From Leifsonia shinshuensis (GTDB lineage Bacteria > Actinomycetota > Actinomycetes > Actinomycetales > Microbacteriaceae), in the NCBI RefSeq assembly GCF_013410375.1, contig NZ_JACCFL010000001.1:4216001-4280000 (forward strand): 64,000 nt of DNA. Direction: 5' to 3'. Made by a program: the position numbers and the translations under genes. Position 1 is the first letter of the stretch; each line of letters opens with the position of its first letter. Under the pieces are notes generated by a model that searched no databases, had not been told where the DNA came from, and saw nothing but the letters and a program-made list of their open reading frames with translations. Positions 53,640-62,774 of this stretch are shown piece after piece.

Positions 53640-54230
53640 CTACAAGGGGTCGATGAGGTACGTGCCGATGAAGCGGCGGACGTCCTCGGCCATGTCGACG
53701 TCGAAGCCGTTGAGCCAGAGGAGCTCGAGACCCTCCGTCATGGCGAGGATGGACAGAGCCGCCGTGCGCGGATCGACATCGGCACGTAGGCCGCCCGCGT
53801 CGCGGGTCTCCTCGAGAGCGGCTGTGACTGCGTCGGCGATGCGCTCGAATCTCTCGCGGAAGTGGTCGTGTGCCGGGTGCTCCGGGTCGGTGGCCTCCGC
53901 GGAGAGGATCGTGTAGAGCTGGACGACGCCCCGCTGCCCGGCCTGAGCGCGTGAGATCTCGATGAGGCCCGCCAAGAAGTCGCGGCCGGTCCGTCCCTCC
54001 AGGGTGTTCTCCGCCTTCTTGTCGCGGCTGTCGAGGACCGCCTCGAGAAGGGCCAGCTTGCCGCCGGCGAAGTGATGCAGGAGGCCGGTCTGGGTCATCC
54101 CGACCGCCCTGGCGATCTCGTTGACGGAGGTCGCCGTGTAGCCGCCCCGGGAGAAGACGTCGAAGGCCGCCTCGATGATCTGCGCGCGGCGATCGGCTGA
54201 CTTGCGGTACTCGCCTCTGGGACCTGCCAT
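53640..54230 (-). CDS. TetR-family regulator of the GH1 unit
   Basis: 196 residues. HTH RAQIIEAAFDVFSRGGYTATSVNEIARAVGMTQTGLLHHF (about 15-54). The helix YTILSAEATDPEHPAHDHF closely resembles the equivalent part of the TetR protein of the second rhamnosidase operon. Divergent from GH1, with an operator-like GAAACC/GGTTTTC repeat between them, so it probably represses the GH1/nucleoside-hydrolase-like pair. Confidence 0.87.
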   Translation of the reverse strand: MAGPRGEYRKSADRRAQIIEAAFDVFSRGGYTATSVNEIARAVGMTQTGLLHHFAGGKLALLEAVLDSRDKKAENTLEGRTGRDFLAGLIEISRAQAGQRGVVQLYTILSAEATDPEHPAHDHFRERFERIADAVTAALEETRDAGGLRADVDPRTAALSILAMTEGLELLWLNGFDVDMAEDVRRFIGTYLIDPL

Positions 54231-54263
54231 GCCAGCACGGTAGCAGTATCGAGATGAAAAGTT

Positions 54264-54281
54264 GAAACCCTTCAGGTTTTC
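54264..54281. promoter_or_regulatory. TetR operator candidate upstream of GH1 gene
   Basis: GAAACC-cttca-GGTTTTC with 5-bp AAACC/GGTTT arms. It resembles the GAAAACCTT...AAGGTTTTC operator at 39976-39999, whose TetR protein is similar to this one. Confidence 0.55.
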
Positions 54282-54328
54282 GTGCTACCTTCGCCGTCAC
54301 CCGCCATCCTGTTCGAGAAGGGGGCTCG

Positions 54329-55576
54329 ATGAGCACCGCATTCCCGCCCGAATTCCTCTGGGGCGTCGCCACCGCCGGTCATCAGAACGAGGGAGGCAAC
54401 GTCGACAGCGACATCTGGTTCCTGGAGCACACGGCGCCGACGCTCTTCCGGGAGCCGAGCGGTTCGGCCTGCAACGGCTATGAGCTCTGGCCGGCCGACC
54501 TCGACACGGTCGCCGGCATGGGCCTCACCGCCTTCCGGTTCTCCGTCGAGTGGGCGCGGATCGAGCCGCGGCGCGGGGAGGTGTCGGAAGCGGCGCTCGA
54601 CCACTACGAGCGCGTGATCGACGGGTGCCACGAGCGAGGGCTCGCGCCGATCGTCACCTTCAACCACTTCGCCTCGCCGCACTGGTTCTCCGCGGCCGGC
54701 TCCTGGCTCGCATCGGACTCGGCCGAGCTCTTCGCTGCGCAGTGCGACCGGGTCATGGGCAGGTTCGGCGATCGGATCGCCGCGGCCGTGACGCTCAACG
54801 AGCCGAACCTCGAGCAGCTCCTGCAGGCCGGCGGCAAGCTCCCTCTCGCGGCAGAGGGGTTGAAGATCGAGATGCTCGCGGCCGCGGCGCGGGCCGCGGG
54901 CAGCGACCGGTACTTCGCGTCCAACGTCATTCCGGCGACAGCGCAGGACGACTTCCAGGCGGGATTCACCGCGGCGCATCGGGCCGCCCGGGAGGCGATC
55001 AAGGCGCACCGCGACGATCTCCCGGTCGGTGTCTCGATCGCGATGAGCGATGAGGTCGCTCTCCCCGGTGGCGAGCGCCACCGGGACGCCCGACGCGCGG
55101 CGGTCTACGACCACTGGCTGCGGGTGGCCCGCGACGACGACTTCATCGGCGTCCAGAACTACGAGCGCACCTATCACGGCCCTAACGGCGAGGTCATTCC
55201 CGACGGACCGCGTAACGGGATGGGTAGCGCCGTTGAGCCGGCGGCGCTCGCGGGAGCGGTCCGGTACGCGCACGAGGTGGCGGGCGTTCCCGTGCTGGTC
55301 ACCGAGCACGGAATCCAGACCGATGACGACGGGCTGCGCGCCGGCTTTATCCCCGCCGCGCTCGACGCCCTGGGAGAGCAGATCGCGGTGGGCACTCCCG
55401 TCCTCGGCTACTGCCACTGGACCCTGATGGACAACTTCGAGTGGATCTTCGGCTACGGCCCCAAGCTCGGCCTCCTGTCGGTGAACCGGGACACGTTCGA
55501 GCGGACCCCGAAACCGAGTGCCGGGGTTCTCGCCGAGCAGGTCGCCCGCCTGCGCTCCGCGACCCTCTCCGCCTGA
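54329..55576 (+). CDS. GH1 beta-glycosidase
   Basis: 415 residues of the (beta/alpha)8 GH1 fold. Acid/base E158 is in TLNEPN, and nucleophile E326 is in VTEHG (His replaces the usual Asn of TENG). FPPEFLWGVATAGHQNEG at the N-terminus is standard, and FRFSVEWARIEP and HWTLMDNFEW also match. No signal peptide. The substrate could be a plant beta-glucoside, matching the rhamnosidases nearby. Precedes the next gene by 4 bp. Confidence 0.9.
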   Translation: MSTAFPPEFLWGVATAGHQNEGGNVDSDIWFLEHTAPTLFREPSGSACNGYELWPADLDTVAGMGLTAFRFSVEWARIEPRRGEVSEAALDHYERVIDGCHERGLAPIVTFNHFASPHWFSAAGSWLASDSAELFAAQCDRVMGRFGDRIAAAVTLNEPNLEQLLQAGGKLPLAAEGLKIEMLAAAARAAGSDRYFASNVIPATAQDDFQAGFTAAHRAAREAIKAHRDDLPVGVSIAMSDEVALPGGERHRDARRAAVYDHWLRVARDDDFIGVQNYERTYHGPNGEVIPDGPRNGMGSAVEPAALAGAVRYAHEVAGVPVLVTEHGIQTDDDGLRAGFIPAALDALGEQIAVGTPVLGYCHWTLMDNFEWIFGYGPKLGLLSVNRDTFERTPKPSAGVLAEQVARLRSATLSA

Positions 55577-55580
55577 GCGC

Positions 55581-56417
55581 ATGCGGTACCACCTCGAGCG
55601 GCACCGTGTCCTGATCGATAACGACTGGGCGGGCGACCCCGACGGGCTCGCGGCGCTCGCCCATCACGTGCTGTCGCCCACTGACGAGGTGGTGGCAGTG
55701 ACGAGTTCCTCGCTCAGCCCGGTGTTCGGCGACCCGGCCGGAACCGCCGCGCGCGGAGCCGCGGCGGCCGACGAGCTTCTGGAACTGCTCGGGGAGGAGC
55801 GTCCCGGCGCCGCCGTGGCCGGCTGCGATCAGGCATTCGGGTCAGAGGGACGTAACTCGGCCGCCGCCACACGGATCGTTCAGGAGGCGCGCCGTGGCAG
55901 CGCCGACTCCCCACTGCTCATCGTCTGCGGCGGCCCGCTCACGAACATCGCCGACGCGCTCCGCGCCGATCCGGGGATCGTCGAATCGATCACCCTCGCC
56001 TGGGTCGGCGGGTCCGCCGACTCAGGCGACTTCGAGTACAACCGCGACACAGACGTAGCCGCCCACGACTTCGTGTTCTCGCACGACGCGTTGACCATCT
56101 ACTCGTTCCCGATCGACGTCTACCGGGCCATCGCCCTCACCGTAGCGGAGCTCGAAGACCGGCTCAGCTCGGCGGGCCCGGTCGGCGAGTGGCTGTGGGA
56201 CCGCTATGCGAACCTGCCGCTGCCTCCCGGCATGGTCGCGGACCCGGTATGGCCGCTCGGTGACAGTGCGCCCCTCGCGCTCTCGACGCTGGGGCCGGGC
56301 GCCGGCACCTACAGGGCGGCGGGTCCGAACCGGTTCGTCTGCGAACGGCTGGAGGGGCGGCTGATTATCGAGGACTTCTTCGCGCGGCTGCGGCTGCACA
56401 GCCGGCACTGCAGATAG
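55581..56417 (+). CDS. Nucleoside-hydrolase-like protein
   Basis: 278 residues. An N-terminal IDNDWAGDPDGLAAL is a variant of the DTDxGxDD calcium/ribose-binding motif of inosine-uridine hydrolases, and CGGPLTNIADAL and the DFEYNRDTDVAA segment match the family. Metal-binding Asp residues are kept, although the first motif reads DND instead of DTD. Coupling to GH1 suggests a glycoside rather than housekeeping purine salvage, but ribonucleoside hydrolysis remains possible. Confidence 0.8.
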   Translation: MRYHLERHRVLIDNDWAGDPDGLAALAHHVLSPTDEVVAVTSSSLSPVFGDPAGTAARGAAAADELLELLGEERPGAAVAGCDQAFGSEGRNSAAATRIVQEARRGSADSPLLIVCGGPLTNIADALRADPGIVESITLAWVGGSADSGDFEYNRDTDVAAHDFVFSHDALTIYSFPIDVYRAIALTVAELEDRLSSAGPVGEWLWDRYANLPLPPGMVADPVWPLGDSAPLALSTLGPGAGTYRAAGPNRFVCERLEGRLIIEDFFARLRLHSRHCR

Positions 56418-56484
56418 TCGTGCGTCAGCGGTTCGCGGTGCGCCGAGGTCGATGCCCACGGCACTGTTTCGATGACCACAGCTT

Positions 56485-56676
56485 CACCCAGTTGTGGGGG
56501 CTCCGTTACCGCCAGATCCCAGTAATGGCGCGGATCTACAGGGTGAACTGTGGGGCTTTTGTGGGGTTTTGGGTCAAATAGAGCAACTGAAAATAGCCCC
56601 TGACCAGCATATACATCGGCGGAGACGGAGGGATTTGAACCCTCGGTCCCCTTACGGGGACTCCACCTTAGCAGGG
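56485..56676 (-). repeat. tRNA-Ser(GCU) 3' half and arm-like repeats (attachment-site relic C)
   Basis: On the minus strand 56620-56676 reads as the 3' half of a tRNA-Ser(GCU): anticodon-loop CTGCTAA, long variable arm GTCCCC-GTAA-GGGGAC, T-arm GAGGGTTCAAATCCCTC and acceptor end CCGTCTCCG. The 5' acceptor, D-arm and the 5' anticodon stem are absent or mispaired, so it is not an intact gene. GTTGTGGGGG (56491-56500) and CTGTGGGGCTTTTGTGGGG (from 56548) lie 3' of the tRNA end, whereas at A and B such elements lie on the other side. 21,936 bp from B. Confidence 0.75.
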
Positions 56677-57487
56677 TCAAGACACTCGGGACGTGGCCGC
56701 AAGACTCGGGAGTGGATGCCACTAGTAGAGCGCCATGCACAAAGGGGAGATGACTACAACTGTCCCCCTGCTGTCCCGGCTCACCGCTCCTTGGACCCGC
56801 GTAGGCCGTCGGGACGACGTGGCGCGCCCTCGCCACGGGCTAGAAGCGTGCCGGCCAAGAGAAGCCCCGGACGAACCGCACGGACGTGGCCACCATGGCG
56901 GCGGAGTAGCCGAAACGGTGCGCGACCGGAACCCGGGTCGCCCAGCCCGGATGCGGCAGCCCATCCCCACCAGGCCGACTGGGGCCCGCGCCCCTCACAA
57001 GTCCCCCGCCCATTTGGTCGCGATATTCGGGTCGGGTGGTTGACCAATTTCGCAATGAATACACCGCGCTGCCTCTTCAAGCCGTTGCCTCCATTGAGTT
57101 TTCCGTGCCCACGGACGCCGAAGGCAACATTGGCGAAGAAGCGTAAGCAGATTTTGTAGCGCGTTCGCAGAGAGCGACAGCCCTCCAAGACGGTGCAGAG
57201 GAGCTGTAAGGGAGTTGGCCCAGACAACTGCCCCTACCTAGCTCAAGCGACGCCTCCGACGTCAGAGAGGTCTCGCTCACTGACCCGCCCACATTTGCGT
57301 TTCTCAAGCGCGAAACGGGATGGAAACCTATGGTTCCGTGCAGCCCGCGAGGCTCGACGCCGGGCGGAGGCCAGGTCACCCAACGGGCGATGCGCCTTTC
57401 GGTGTCACCACGAGCCCGCCTCCGGGCTCGCACGACAGCTGACTCCCTCGGCCCGAATGTGTGAGACCGCCCGTTTGCGGTAGCGCG
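56677..57487. other. Non-coding stretch after relic C
   Basis: About 810 bp with only short frames of low coding character and no recognisable family. It includes scattered repeats and probably decayed integration-junction DNA. A CGGTAGCGCGCTACCG palindrome at 57478-57493 overlaps the GH13 stop and may be part of that gene's terminator. Confidence 0.5.
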
Positions 57488-59248
57488 CTACCGAGCGTCC
57501 CGGACGAACACCTGAGCCTCCCACGGCCCCAGGCGCCCATCCACTCGCGGCACGTTCGCCCCGATGTTCCCGAGCACGGGCTCCGCATCTTCCCACGCCT
57601 CGGCCTCCGGCAGTTCATACGTCGCCGCTGTGCCGACGAGATTCGCAAGCACGAGAACCTGCCGCGCCTCCAGAGTCCGCAAATACGCGAACACGGTGGG
57701 ATGCTCCCGCAGTAGGAGCTGGAAGCTGCCGTGCGAGATGGCACGTTCGGAGTGTCGGAGCGCGACGAGAGCCTGGTAATACGCGAATACCGACTTGGGA
57801 TCGCGTCGCTGAGCATCCGCGTTGATCCGGTCGAAGTTCGGGTTCACCGGGATCCACGGCTCGGCCGTCGTGAAACCGGCGTTCGGCTCAGCCGCCCATT
57901 GGAATGGTGTGCGCGCGTTGTCGCGGCTCATGATGCGCAGGGCGGCGAGGACCGCATCCGGAGCGACGCCGCGCAGCTGCACGGCCTCGGCGTAGTGGTT
58001 GAGCGATTCGATGTCGCGGAATCCGGTGATGTCGGCGAACGGCATGTTGGTCATGCCGATCTCCTCGCCTTGATAGATGTACGGAGTGCCGCGTTGGAGG
58101 TGGAGGACGGTCGCCAGGGCGGTTGCAGATTCACGCCAGTGTTCGCCGTCGTCCCCGAATCGGCTCACGACGCGCGGCTGGTCGTGGTTGTTCCAGTACA
58201 GGCTGTTCCAGCCGGCCTCCGCCAGGCCGTCCTGCCACCGGGCGAACGACTCTTTGAGATCGCGGACGCTAGCGGAACGCGGGTCCCATTTGCCGCCCGG
58301 TCCGTGGTCCAGGCCGACGTGCTCGAACTGGAAGACCATGTCCACTTCCCGGCGCGACGGATCCGTGAACAGTTGCGCATCCTCGACCGTGACGCCCGGC
58401 ATCTCACCGACGGTCAGGAAGGCGCCCTCGCGGTGCCCGAAGACGCGCTCGTGCATCTCCTGCAAGAACTCGTGGATGCGCGGACCCTGGGCATAGAAGG
58501 GGAAGCCGTCGCCGTAGAGGGCGCCGGGTGCGACGACGCCATCCGGCAGCGACGGCACCTTCGAGAGGAGGTTGACGACGTCCATCCGGAAGCCGTCGAC
58601 CCCCCGATCGAGCCACCAGTTCATCATGTCGTACACAGCACCCCGGACCTCCGGGTTCTCCCAGTTCAGGTCCGGCTGCTTGCGCGAGAACAGGTGCAGG
58701 AAGTATTCGCCCGACGACTGGTCGTACTGCCACGCGGATCCCGAGAAGAACGACCCCCAGTTGTTGGGCTCCGCCCCCGGCTCGCCACCGGCGAAGCCCT
58801 CCCGGGGTGCACGCCACCAGTACCAGTCGCGCTTGGGGCTGTCGGGCCCGGACGCCGATTCGACGAACCACGGATGCTCATCCGACGTGTGGTTCACGAC
58901 CAGATCCATGACGAGCTTCATGCCCCGCGAATGGATGTCCGCCAGCAGCTGGTCGAAATCGTCGAGAGTTCCATAGATCGGGTCGATCTGCTGGTAGTCG
59001 CTGATGTCGTAGCCGTTGTCGTCGCCCGGCGAGGCGTAGATCGGCGACAGCCAGATCACGTCGACACCAAGCTCCTCCAGGTGGTCGAGGTGCTGGGAGA
59101 TGCCCCGCAGGTCGCCGATGCCGTCGCCGTCCGCATCCGCAAAACTCTGCGGGTACACCTGGTAGACGACGGCAGAGCGCCACCACGGATCTTCCTCGGC
59201 CGTCGTGCGCGGCGGAACCGCGGTCGGCAGGAGCGTGACGTCGGTCAT
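57488..59248 (-). CDS. GH13 alpha-glucosidase / oligo-1,6-glucosidase
   Basis: 586 residues. All GH13 regions present: DLVVNHTSDEH (115-125), GFRMDVVN with nucleophile D223, TVGEMPG with acid/base E282 and NNHDQPR with D356. VVYQVYPQSFADADGDGIGDLRGI and the QPDLNW stretch fit the oligo-1,6-glucosidase/alpha-glucosidase subgroup. No signal peptide. It would cleave isomalto-oligosaccharides from the coupled GH66 enzyme to glucose. The ATG overlaps the GH66 stop by 4 bp. Confidence 0.9.
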   Translation of the reverse strand: MTDVTLLPTAVPPRTTAEEDPWWRSAVVYQVYPQSFADADGDGIGDLRGISQHLDHLEELGVDVIWLSPIYASPGDDNGYDISDYQQIDPIYGTLDDFDQLLADIHSRGMKLVMDLVVNHTSDEHPWFVESASGPDSPKRDWYWWRAPREGFAGGEPGAEPNNWGSFFSGSAWQYDQSSGEYFLHLFSRKQPDLNWENPEVRGAVYDMMNWWLDRGVDGFRMDVVNLLSKVPSLPDGVVAPGALYGDGFPFYAQGPRIHEFLQEMHERVFGHREGAFLTVGEMPGVTVEDAQLFTDPSRREVDMVFQFEHVGLDHGPGGKWDPRSASVRDLKESFARWQDGLAEAGWNSLYWNNHDQPRVVSRFGDDGEHWRESATALATVLHLQRGTPYIYQGEEIGMTNMPFADITGFRDIESLNHYAEAVQLRGVAPDAVLAALRIMSRDNARTPFQWAAEPNAGFTTAEPWIPVNPNFDRINADAQRRDPKSVFAYYQALVALRHSERAISHGSFQLLLREHPTVFAYLRTLEARQVLVLANLVGTAATYELPEAEAWEDAEPVLGNIGANVPRVDGRLGPWEAQVFVRDAR

Positions 59249-60864
59249 TCCATTCCGTTCGGATCGAGATCGATGAGCACGAGCTGCCAGGTGCCGGGGA
59301 CCGGCAGGGTGACCGTCGCGTGGGTGGTGCCGGCTGCGACGGGAACCTCGACGAGCCGCGGGGAGAGATCCGGGTCGGCGACGCGGACGCGGGGCGATGA
59401 ACCGGCCACGCTCCGGATGCGCAAGACACCCTCGCCGATGGCGACCGGCGCTTCCTTGGGTCCGTCCCAGAGGGTGTCCGGCTGGCCGGCGAGGTTGATC
59501 AACTGCACCACGAGCCCGCGAGGGGTGCTCGTGACACGTCGCCAGACCGCTCCGGCTACGGGCTCGCCCGAGACCGGCGTTGCTGCATACGAGACGTCGA
59601 TGTCGTCGTTGTACGGCCCCGCGTAGGAACCGGTGACATCGACGATGCGGGGGTCGAACAGCAGCTCGTCGTGCTCCACCATGAAGTCGTACCAGCGACG
59701 GAGTAGCTCAGCGGTCGAGGGCTCCACCGTGTGGTTGCGGACATAGTAGGGGTCCACCAGGATGCGGTCGGCCTCGCCGGCGAGGAGCTGGGTGGCCCCA
59801 TGGGAGAACAGTGTCGCCATCGTGAACGCGGTCGCCCTGTCGGCCGCATCCGCTGGAACGGAGTCGTAGACATGCTGGTAGGCGGCGATGGCGACCGGTT
59901 TGCCCTCACCGGCCGCGCGGGCGCGTGTGGCGACCGCCGCCAGAGCGCCGAGGGTCACGTGCGGGTCCCACACCTCCACATACACGGCGTCTTGCGGGCT
60001 TGCGCCGGTCACCCACGTCGGGAAGTCGTTCACGTTGTTGAAGACAAGGTGCGCCTCCGGGAGGCGGTCGCGCACCCCGGCGATCAGCGCCTCGAACGAG
60101 CTGCCGACGTCGACCACCAGGCCGTCCGCGCGACGAGCGTGCTTAGGGTAGCCGTACTGATCGAGGTGGAATCCGTCGAAACCGACCGTCGCGATCGAAG
60201 CCGCGAGCTCCTCACGGAAGTGCGAAAGCCACGACACGGCCGCCGGATCGACGATGAACAGGAAGTCGCCGAGGGCGTACGGCGAGCCCGTGGCGTCGAG
60301 GAGCGCCCAGTCCTTCCACTGGTCCCACTCCTGCGGGCCGACGGCGTAAACGGCGGCATAGCCGAGCGCGCGAGCTCCGGCCGCGCGCACGGCGTCGGCG
60401 AGGCGGCGGACGGTCCCCAGGGCGACGGGCTGGCCGAGCGCATCCTCGTACTCCTCGCCACCGCCGAGCAGCTCGGCGTGGCGATAGGCCCAGTCGTAGA
60501 ACTGCACGTCGGTGAGGTGGAGGCGGCGGACAGTGTCGGCGAGCCCCCGTGGATCCCGCCCGGGCGAGTAGTCCACGGTGAAGCCGTAGCGGATACGCGC
60601 GCCTGGGTCTTCGGTCACTTCGACCGCGGTTCTCGTGATGGATGCGCCATCCGTCCACTCGACCCCGTACCCGCCGGGAGCGAGCGAGCCGAGCGAGAGA
60701 TAGCCGGCGCCCTCGGTCTCCCAGCTCCCCGCCTCGACGCCCAGGTGCCACAGCGTCAGCGTGCCCGGGCTGGAAGCTCCGCACAGTTCCACGCGGACAT
60801 CCTCGCCCGCCTTGAACGAGGAGCGCTCCGGCAGCAACTCGGTGCGCACGATCGTCTCGCTCAT
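59245..60864 (-). CDS. GH66 dextranase-type enzyme
   Basis: 539 residues. Catalytic nucleophile D235 in FDGFHLDQYG and acid/base E297 in YVEVWDP are the GH66 signatures. N-terminal beta domain (1-~90), catalytic barrel (~95-400) and a C-terminal beta domain. GH66 enzymes are usually secreted, but this protein begins MSETIVRTELLP with no signal peptide, so an intracellular role on imported isomalto-oligosaccharides or glucan is likely. Coupled by ATGA overlaps on both sides. Confidence 0.85.
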   Translation of the reverse strand: MSETIVRTELLPERSSFKAGEDVRVELCGASSPGTLTLWHLGVEAGSWETEGAGYLSLGSLAPGGYGVEWTDGASITRTAVEVTEDPGARIRYGFTVDYSPGRDPRGLADTVRRLHLTDVQFYDWAYRHAELLGGGEEYEDALGQPVALGTVRRLADAVRAAGARALGYAAVYAVGPQEWDQWKDWALLDATGSPYALGDFLFIVDPAAVSWLSHFREELAASIATVGFDGFHLDQYGYPKHARRADGLVVDVGSSFEALIAGVRDRLPEAHLVFNNVNDFPTWVTGASPQDAVYVEVWDPHVTLGALAAVATRARAAGEGKPVAIAAYQHVYDSVPADAADRATAFTMATLFSHGATQLLAGEADRILVDPYYVRNHTVEPSTAELLRRWYDFMVEHDELLFDPRIVDVTGSYAGPYNDDIDVSYAATPVSGEPVAGAVWRRVTSTPRGLVVQLINLAGQPDTLWDGPKEAPVAIGEGVLRIRSVAGSSPRVRVADPDLSPRLVEVPVAAGTTHATVTLPVPGTWQLVLIDLDPNGME

Positions 60865-61751
60865 CCCTTCACCGCCCCCGAGGTCAGGCCCTGCACGAAG
60901 TACCGCTGGAACACCAGGAAGACGACGATCACCGGGACGATCGCGATGATGGATGCGGCGAAGACGAGGCCCCACTGGGTCGCGTTCTCGCCCTGGAACA
61001 GCGCGATGGCGATCGGCAGCGTGCGGTGCTGCGGCGTGTTGATGATGGTGAGGGCCCAGGCGAACTCGTCCCAGCAGGCGAGGAACGTGAAGATGGTCGC
61101 CGTCGCCAGGGCGGGCTTGGCCAGAGGGATCGCTAGACGCCAATACCTCGTCCACGCATTCGCGCCGTCCACCTGCATCGCCTGGTCGAGCTCGTCGGGG
61201 ATGGAGGCGAAGAATCCGCGCAGCAGGAAGGTGTTGAGCGCGAGCGACCCGGCGACGTAGAAGACGATCAGGCCGCCGAGCGAGTCGATCAGGCCGAAGA
61301 ACTTCGCGATGACGAACTGCGGGATGATCAGCATCATCGCCGGCACGACCAGCCCGAGCAACAGGATGCGGAACATCCATTCGCGTCCGGGAAACCGGAA
61401 CCGGGCGAACCCGTAGGCCATCATCGAACTGATCAGCAGCGACAGGGCCGTGGAGATGACCGCCACGATGACGGAGTTCACGAAGTAGAGTCCGAAGTCC
61501 TGCGTCGTCAACGCCTGGGTGTAATTCGCCGTGGTCGCCGGGTTCGGGATGAACTGCGGCGGAACCGTCAGCACGTACGCCTGGCTCTTGAAGCTGGTGG
61601 AGAGCATGTAGAGGAACGGCGTGACCATGACTACCGCCCCGACGATCAGGATGGCGATGCGAGCGGCGGTGCCGAGGGACCGGGCTCGGCGGGCGCCGAG
61701 CCGCCTGCCTGCTGGGGGCCCGGCTGCTGCAGCGGCGGCGGTGGCGGTCAT
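60861..61751 (-). CDS. ABC sugar importer permease, MalG-type
   Basis: 296 residues. After an Ala/Arg-rich N-terminus six helices follow; the EAA loop is SIPDELDQAMQVDGANAWTRYWRLAIPL and the C-terminus ends in FVQGLTSGAVKG. The start overlaps the preceding permease by 4 bp. No ATPase gene is seen in the cluster. Confidence 0.9.
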   Translation of the reverse strand: MTATAAAAAAGPPAGRRLGARRARSLGTAARIAILIVGAVVMVTPFLYMLSTSFKSQAYVLTVPPQFIPNPATTANYTQALTTQDFGLYFVNSVIVAVISTALSLLISSMMAYGFARFRFPGREWMFRILLLGLVVPAMMLIIPQFVIAKFFGLIDSLGGLIVFYVAGSLALNTFLLRGFFASIPDELDQAMQVDGANAWTRYWRLAIPLAKPALATATIFTFLACWDEFAWALTIINTPQHRTLPIAIALFQGENATQWGLVFAASIIAIVPVIVVFLVFQRYFVQGLTSGAVKG

Positions 61752-62770
61752 GCGAGATCCTCTCCGCTGCGGTCACGGAACACGCGCAGCTGGACGATGG
61801 CGAGCACGAAGACGATCACGGACAGAATCACGGCGAGAGCGGAACCGTAGCCGAAGTCGAGGAACTTGAACGCCTGGCTGTACATGTAGGTGAGGACGAC
61901 ATCGGTCGCGCCGCCTGGTCCACCGCCGGTCATCAGGAGCACCGACGTGAAGACGTTGAAGCCGCCGATCACGAGCATCACCGTGACGAACAGGAGCGTG
62001 GGCCAGATGGCCGGGACGGTGACGGTACGGAAGCGTTGCCAGCGGCCGGCGCCGTCCATCATCGCAGCCTCCTCGAGCGCGCGGGGCACTCCCTGCAGCG
62101 CGGCGAGGAAAATCATCATCGACCAGCCAACGCCTTTCCAGACGCCCAGCGCGCAGATCGCGACCAGGGCCGTCCATCGGCCGGAAAGCCAGGAGACGTC
62201 GGAGTTCATCAGGTGCAGAAAGTCGTGCAGCGTGAAGTTGATGAGGCCGCCGTCGGCGAAGAGGTACTTGAAGAGCAACGACACCACGACCCAGCTCGTG
62301 ATGACAGGCAGATAGAAGAGCACCCGGAACACCGGCTGGGTCGGGCTCTTCTGCTTGAGCAGAAGAGCGATGAACAAGCCGATGACGATCTGCGGCGGCA
62401 CTGTGAAGAGCATGTAGATGCCGCTGTTCGCGAGGCTCAGCCAGAAATGCCCGTCCGAGAACGCCCGGATGTAGTTGTCCAGGCCGATGAACTGGCTTAC
62501 CGCCCCGGCCACGATCTTCCAGTCGTAGAAGCTCATCTGCACGGCCTGAGCGATGGGGAAGAGGATCAGCGCGGCGAAGAGGAGAAAACCGGGGGCGATG
62601 AAGAGGTAGGGCGTCGCGCGCCTCAGCACGCGGCCGGCCGTCATCGGCCGCCGCGGTCGCGGCGATTGCGGCGCTGGCGGTGCCGAGTGGCGGCCGGGAG
62701 CGGTGGAGGGCCGCGGCGCGGCGGGGGTGCTCCCCGCCGCGCCCGCGGTGTCTACTCTGGTGGTGCTCAC
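61748..62770 (-). CDS. ABC sugar importer permease, MalF-type
   Basis: 340 residues from a GTG; an internal ATG at 62644 would trim a Pro/Ala-rich extension. Six helices; the EAA loop is GVPRALEEAAMMDGAGRWQRFRTVTVPA. The start lies 4 bp after the binding-protein stop. Confidence 0.87.
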   Translation of the reverse strand: MSTTRVDTAGAAGSTPAAPRPSTAPGRHSAPPAPQSPRPRRPMTAGRVLRRATPYLFIAPGFLLFAALILFPIAQAVQMSFYDWKIVAGAVSQFIGLDNYIRAFSDGHFWLSLANSGIYMLFTVPPQIVIGLFIALLLKQKSPTQPVFRVLFYLPVITSWVVVSLLFKYLFADGGLINFTLHDFLHLMNSDVSWLSGRWTALVAICALGVWKGVGWSMMIFLAALQGVPRALEEAAMMDGAGRWQRFRTVTVPAIWPTLLFVTVMLVIGGFNVFTSVLLMTGGGPGGATDVVLTYMYSQAFKFLDFGYGSALAVILSVIVFVLAIVQLRVFRDRSGEDLA

Positions 62771-62774
62771 GAGG

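Noticed and set aside
56620..56690. Intact tRNA-Ser gene
   Set aside because: The 3' half folds well but no 5' acceptor, D-arm or matching anticodon 5' stem can be found upstream, so it is a remnant.
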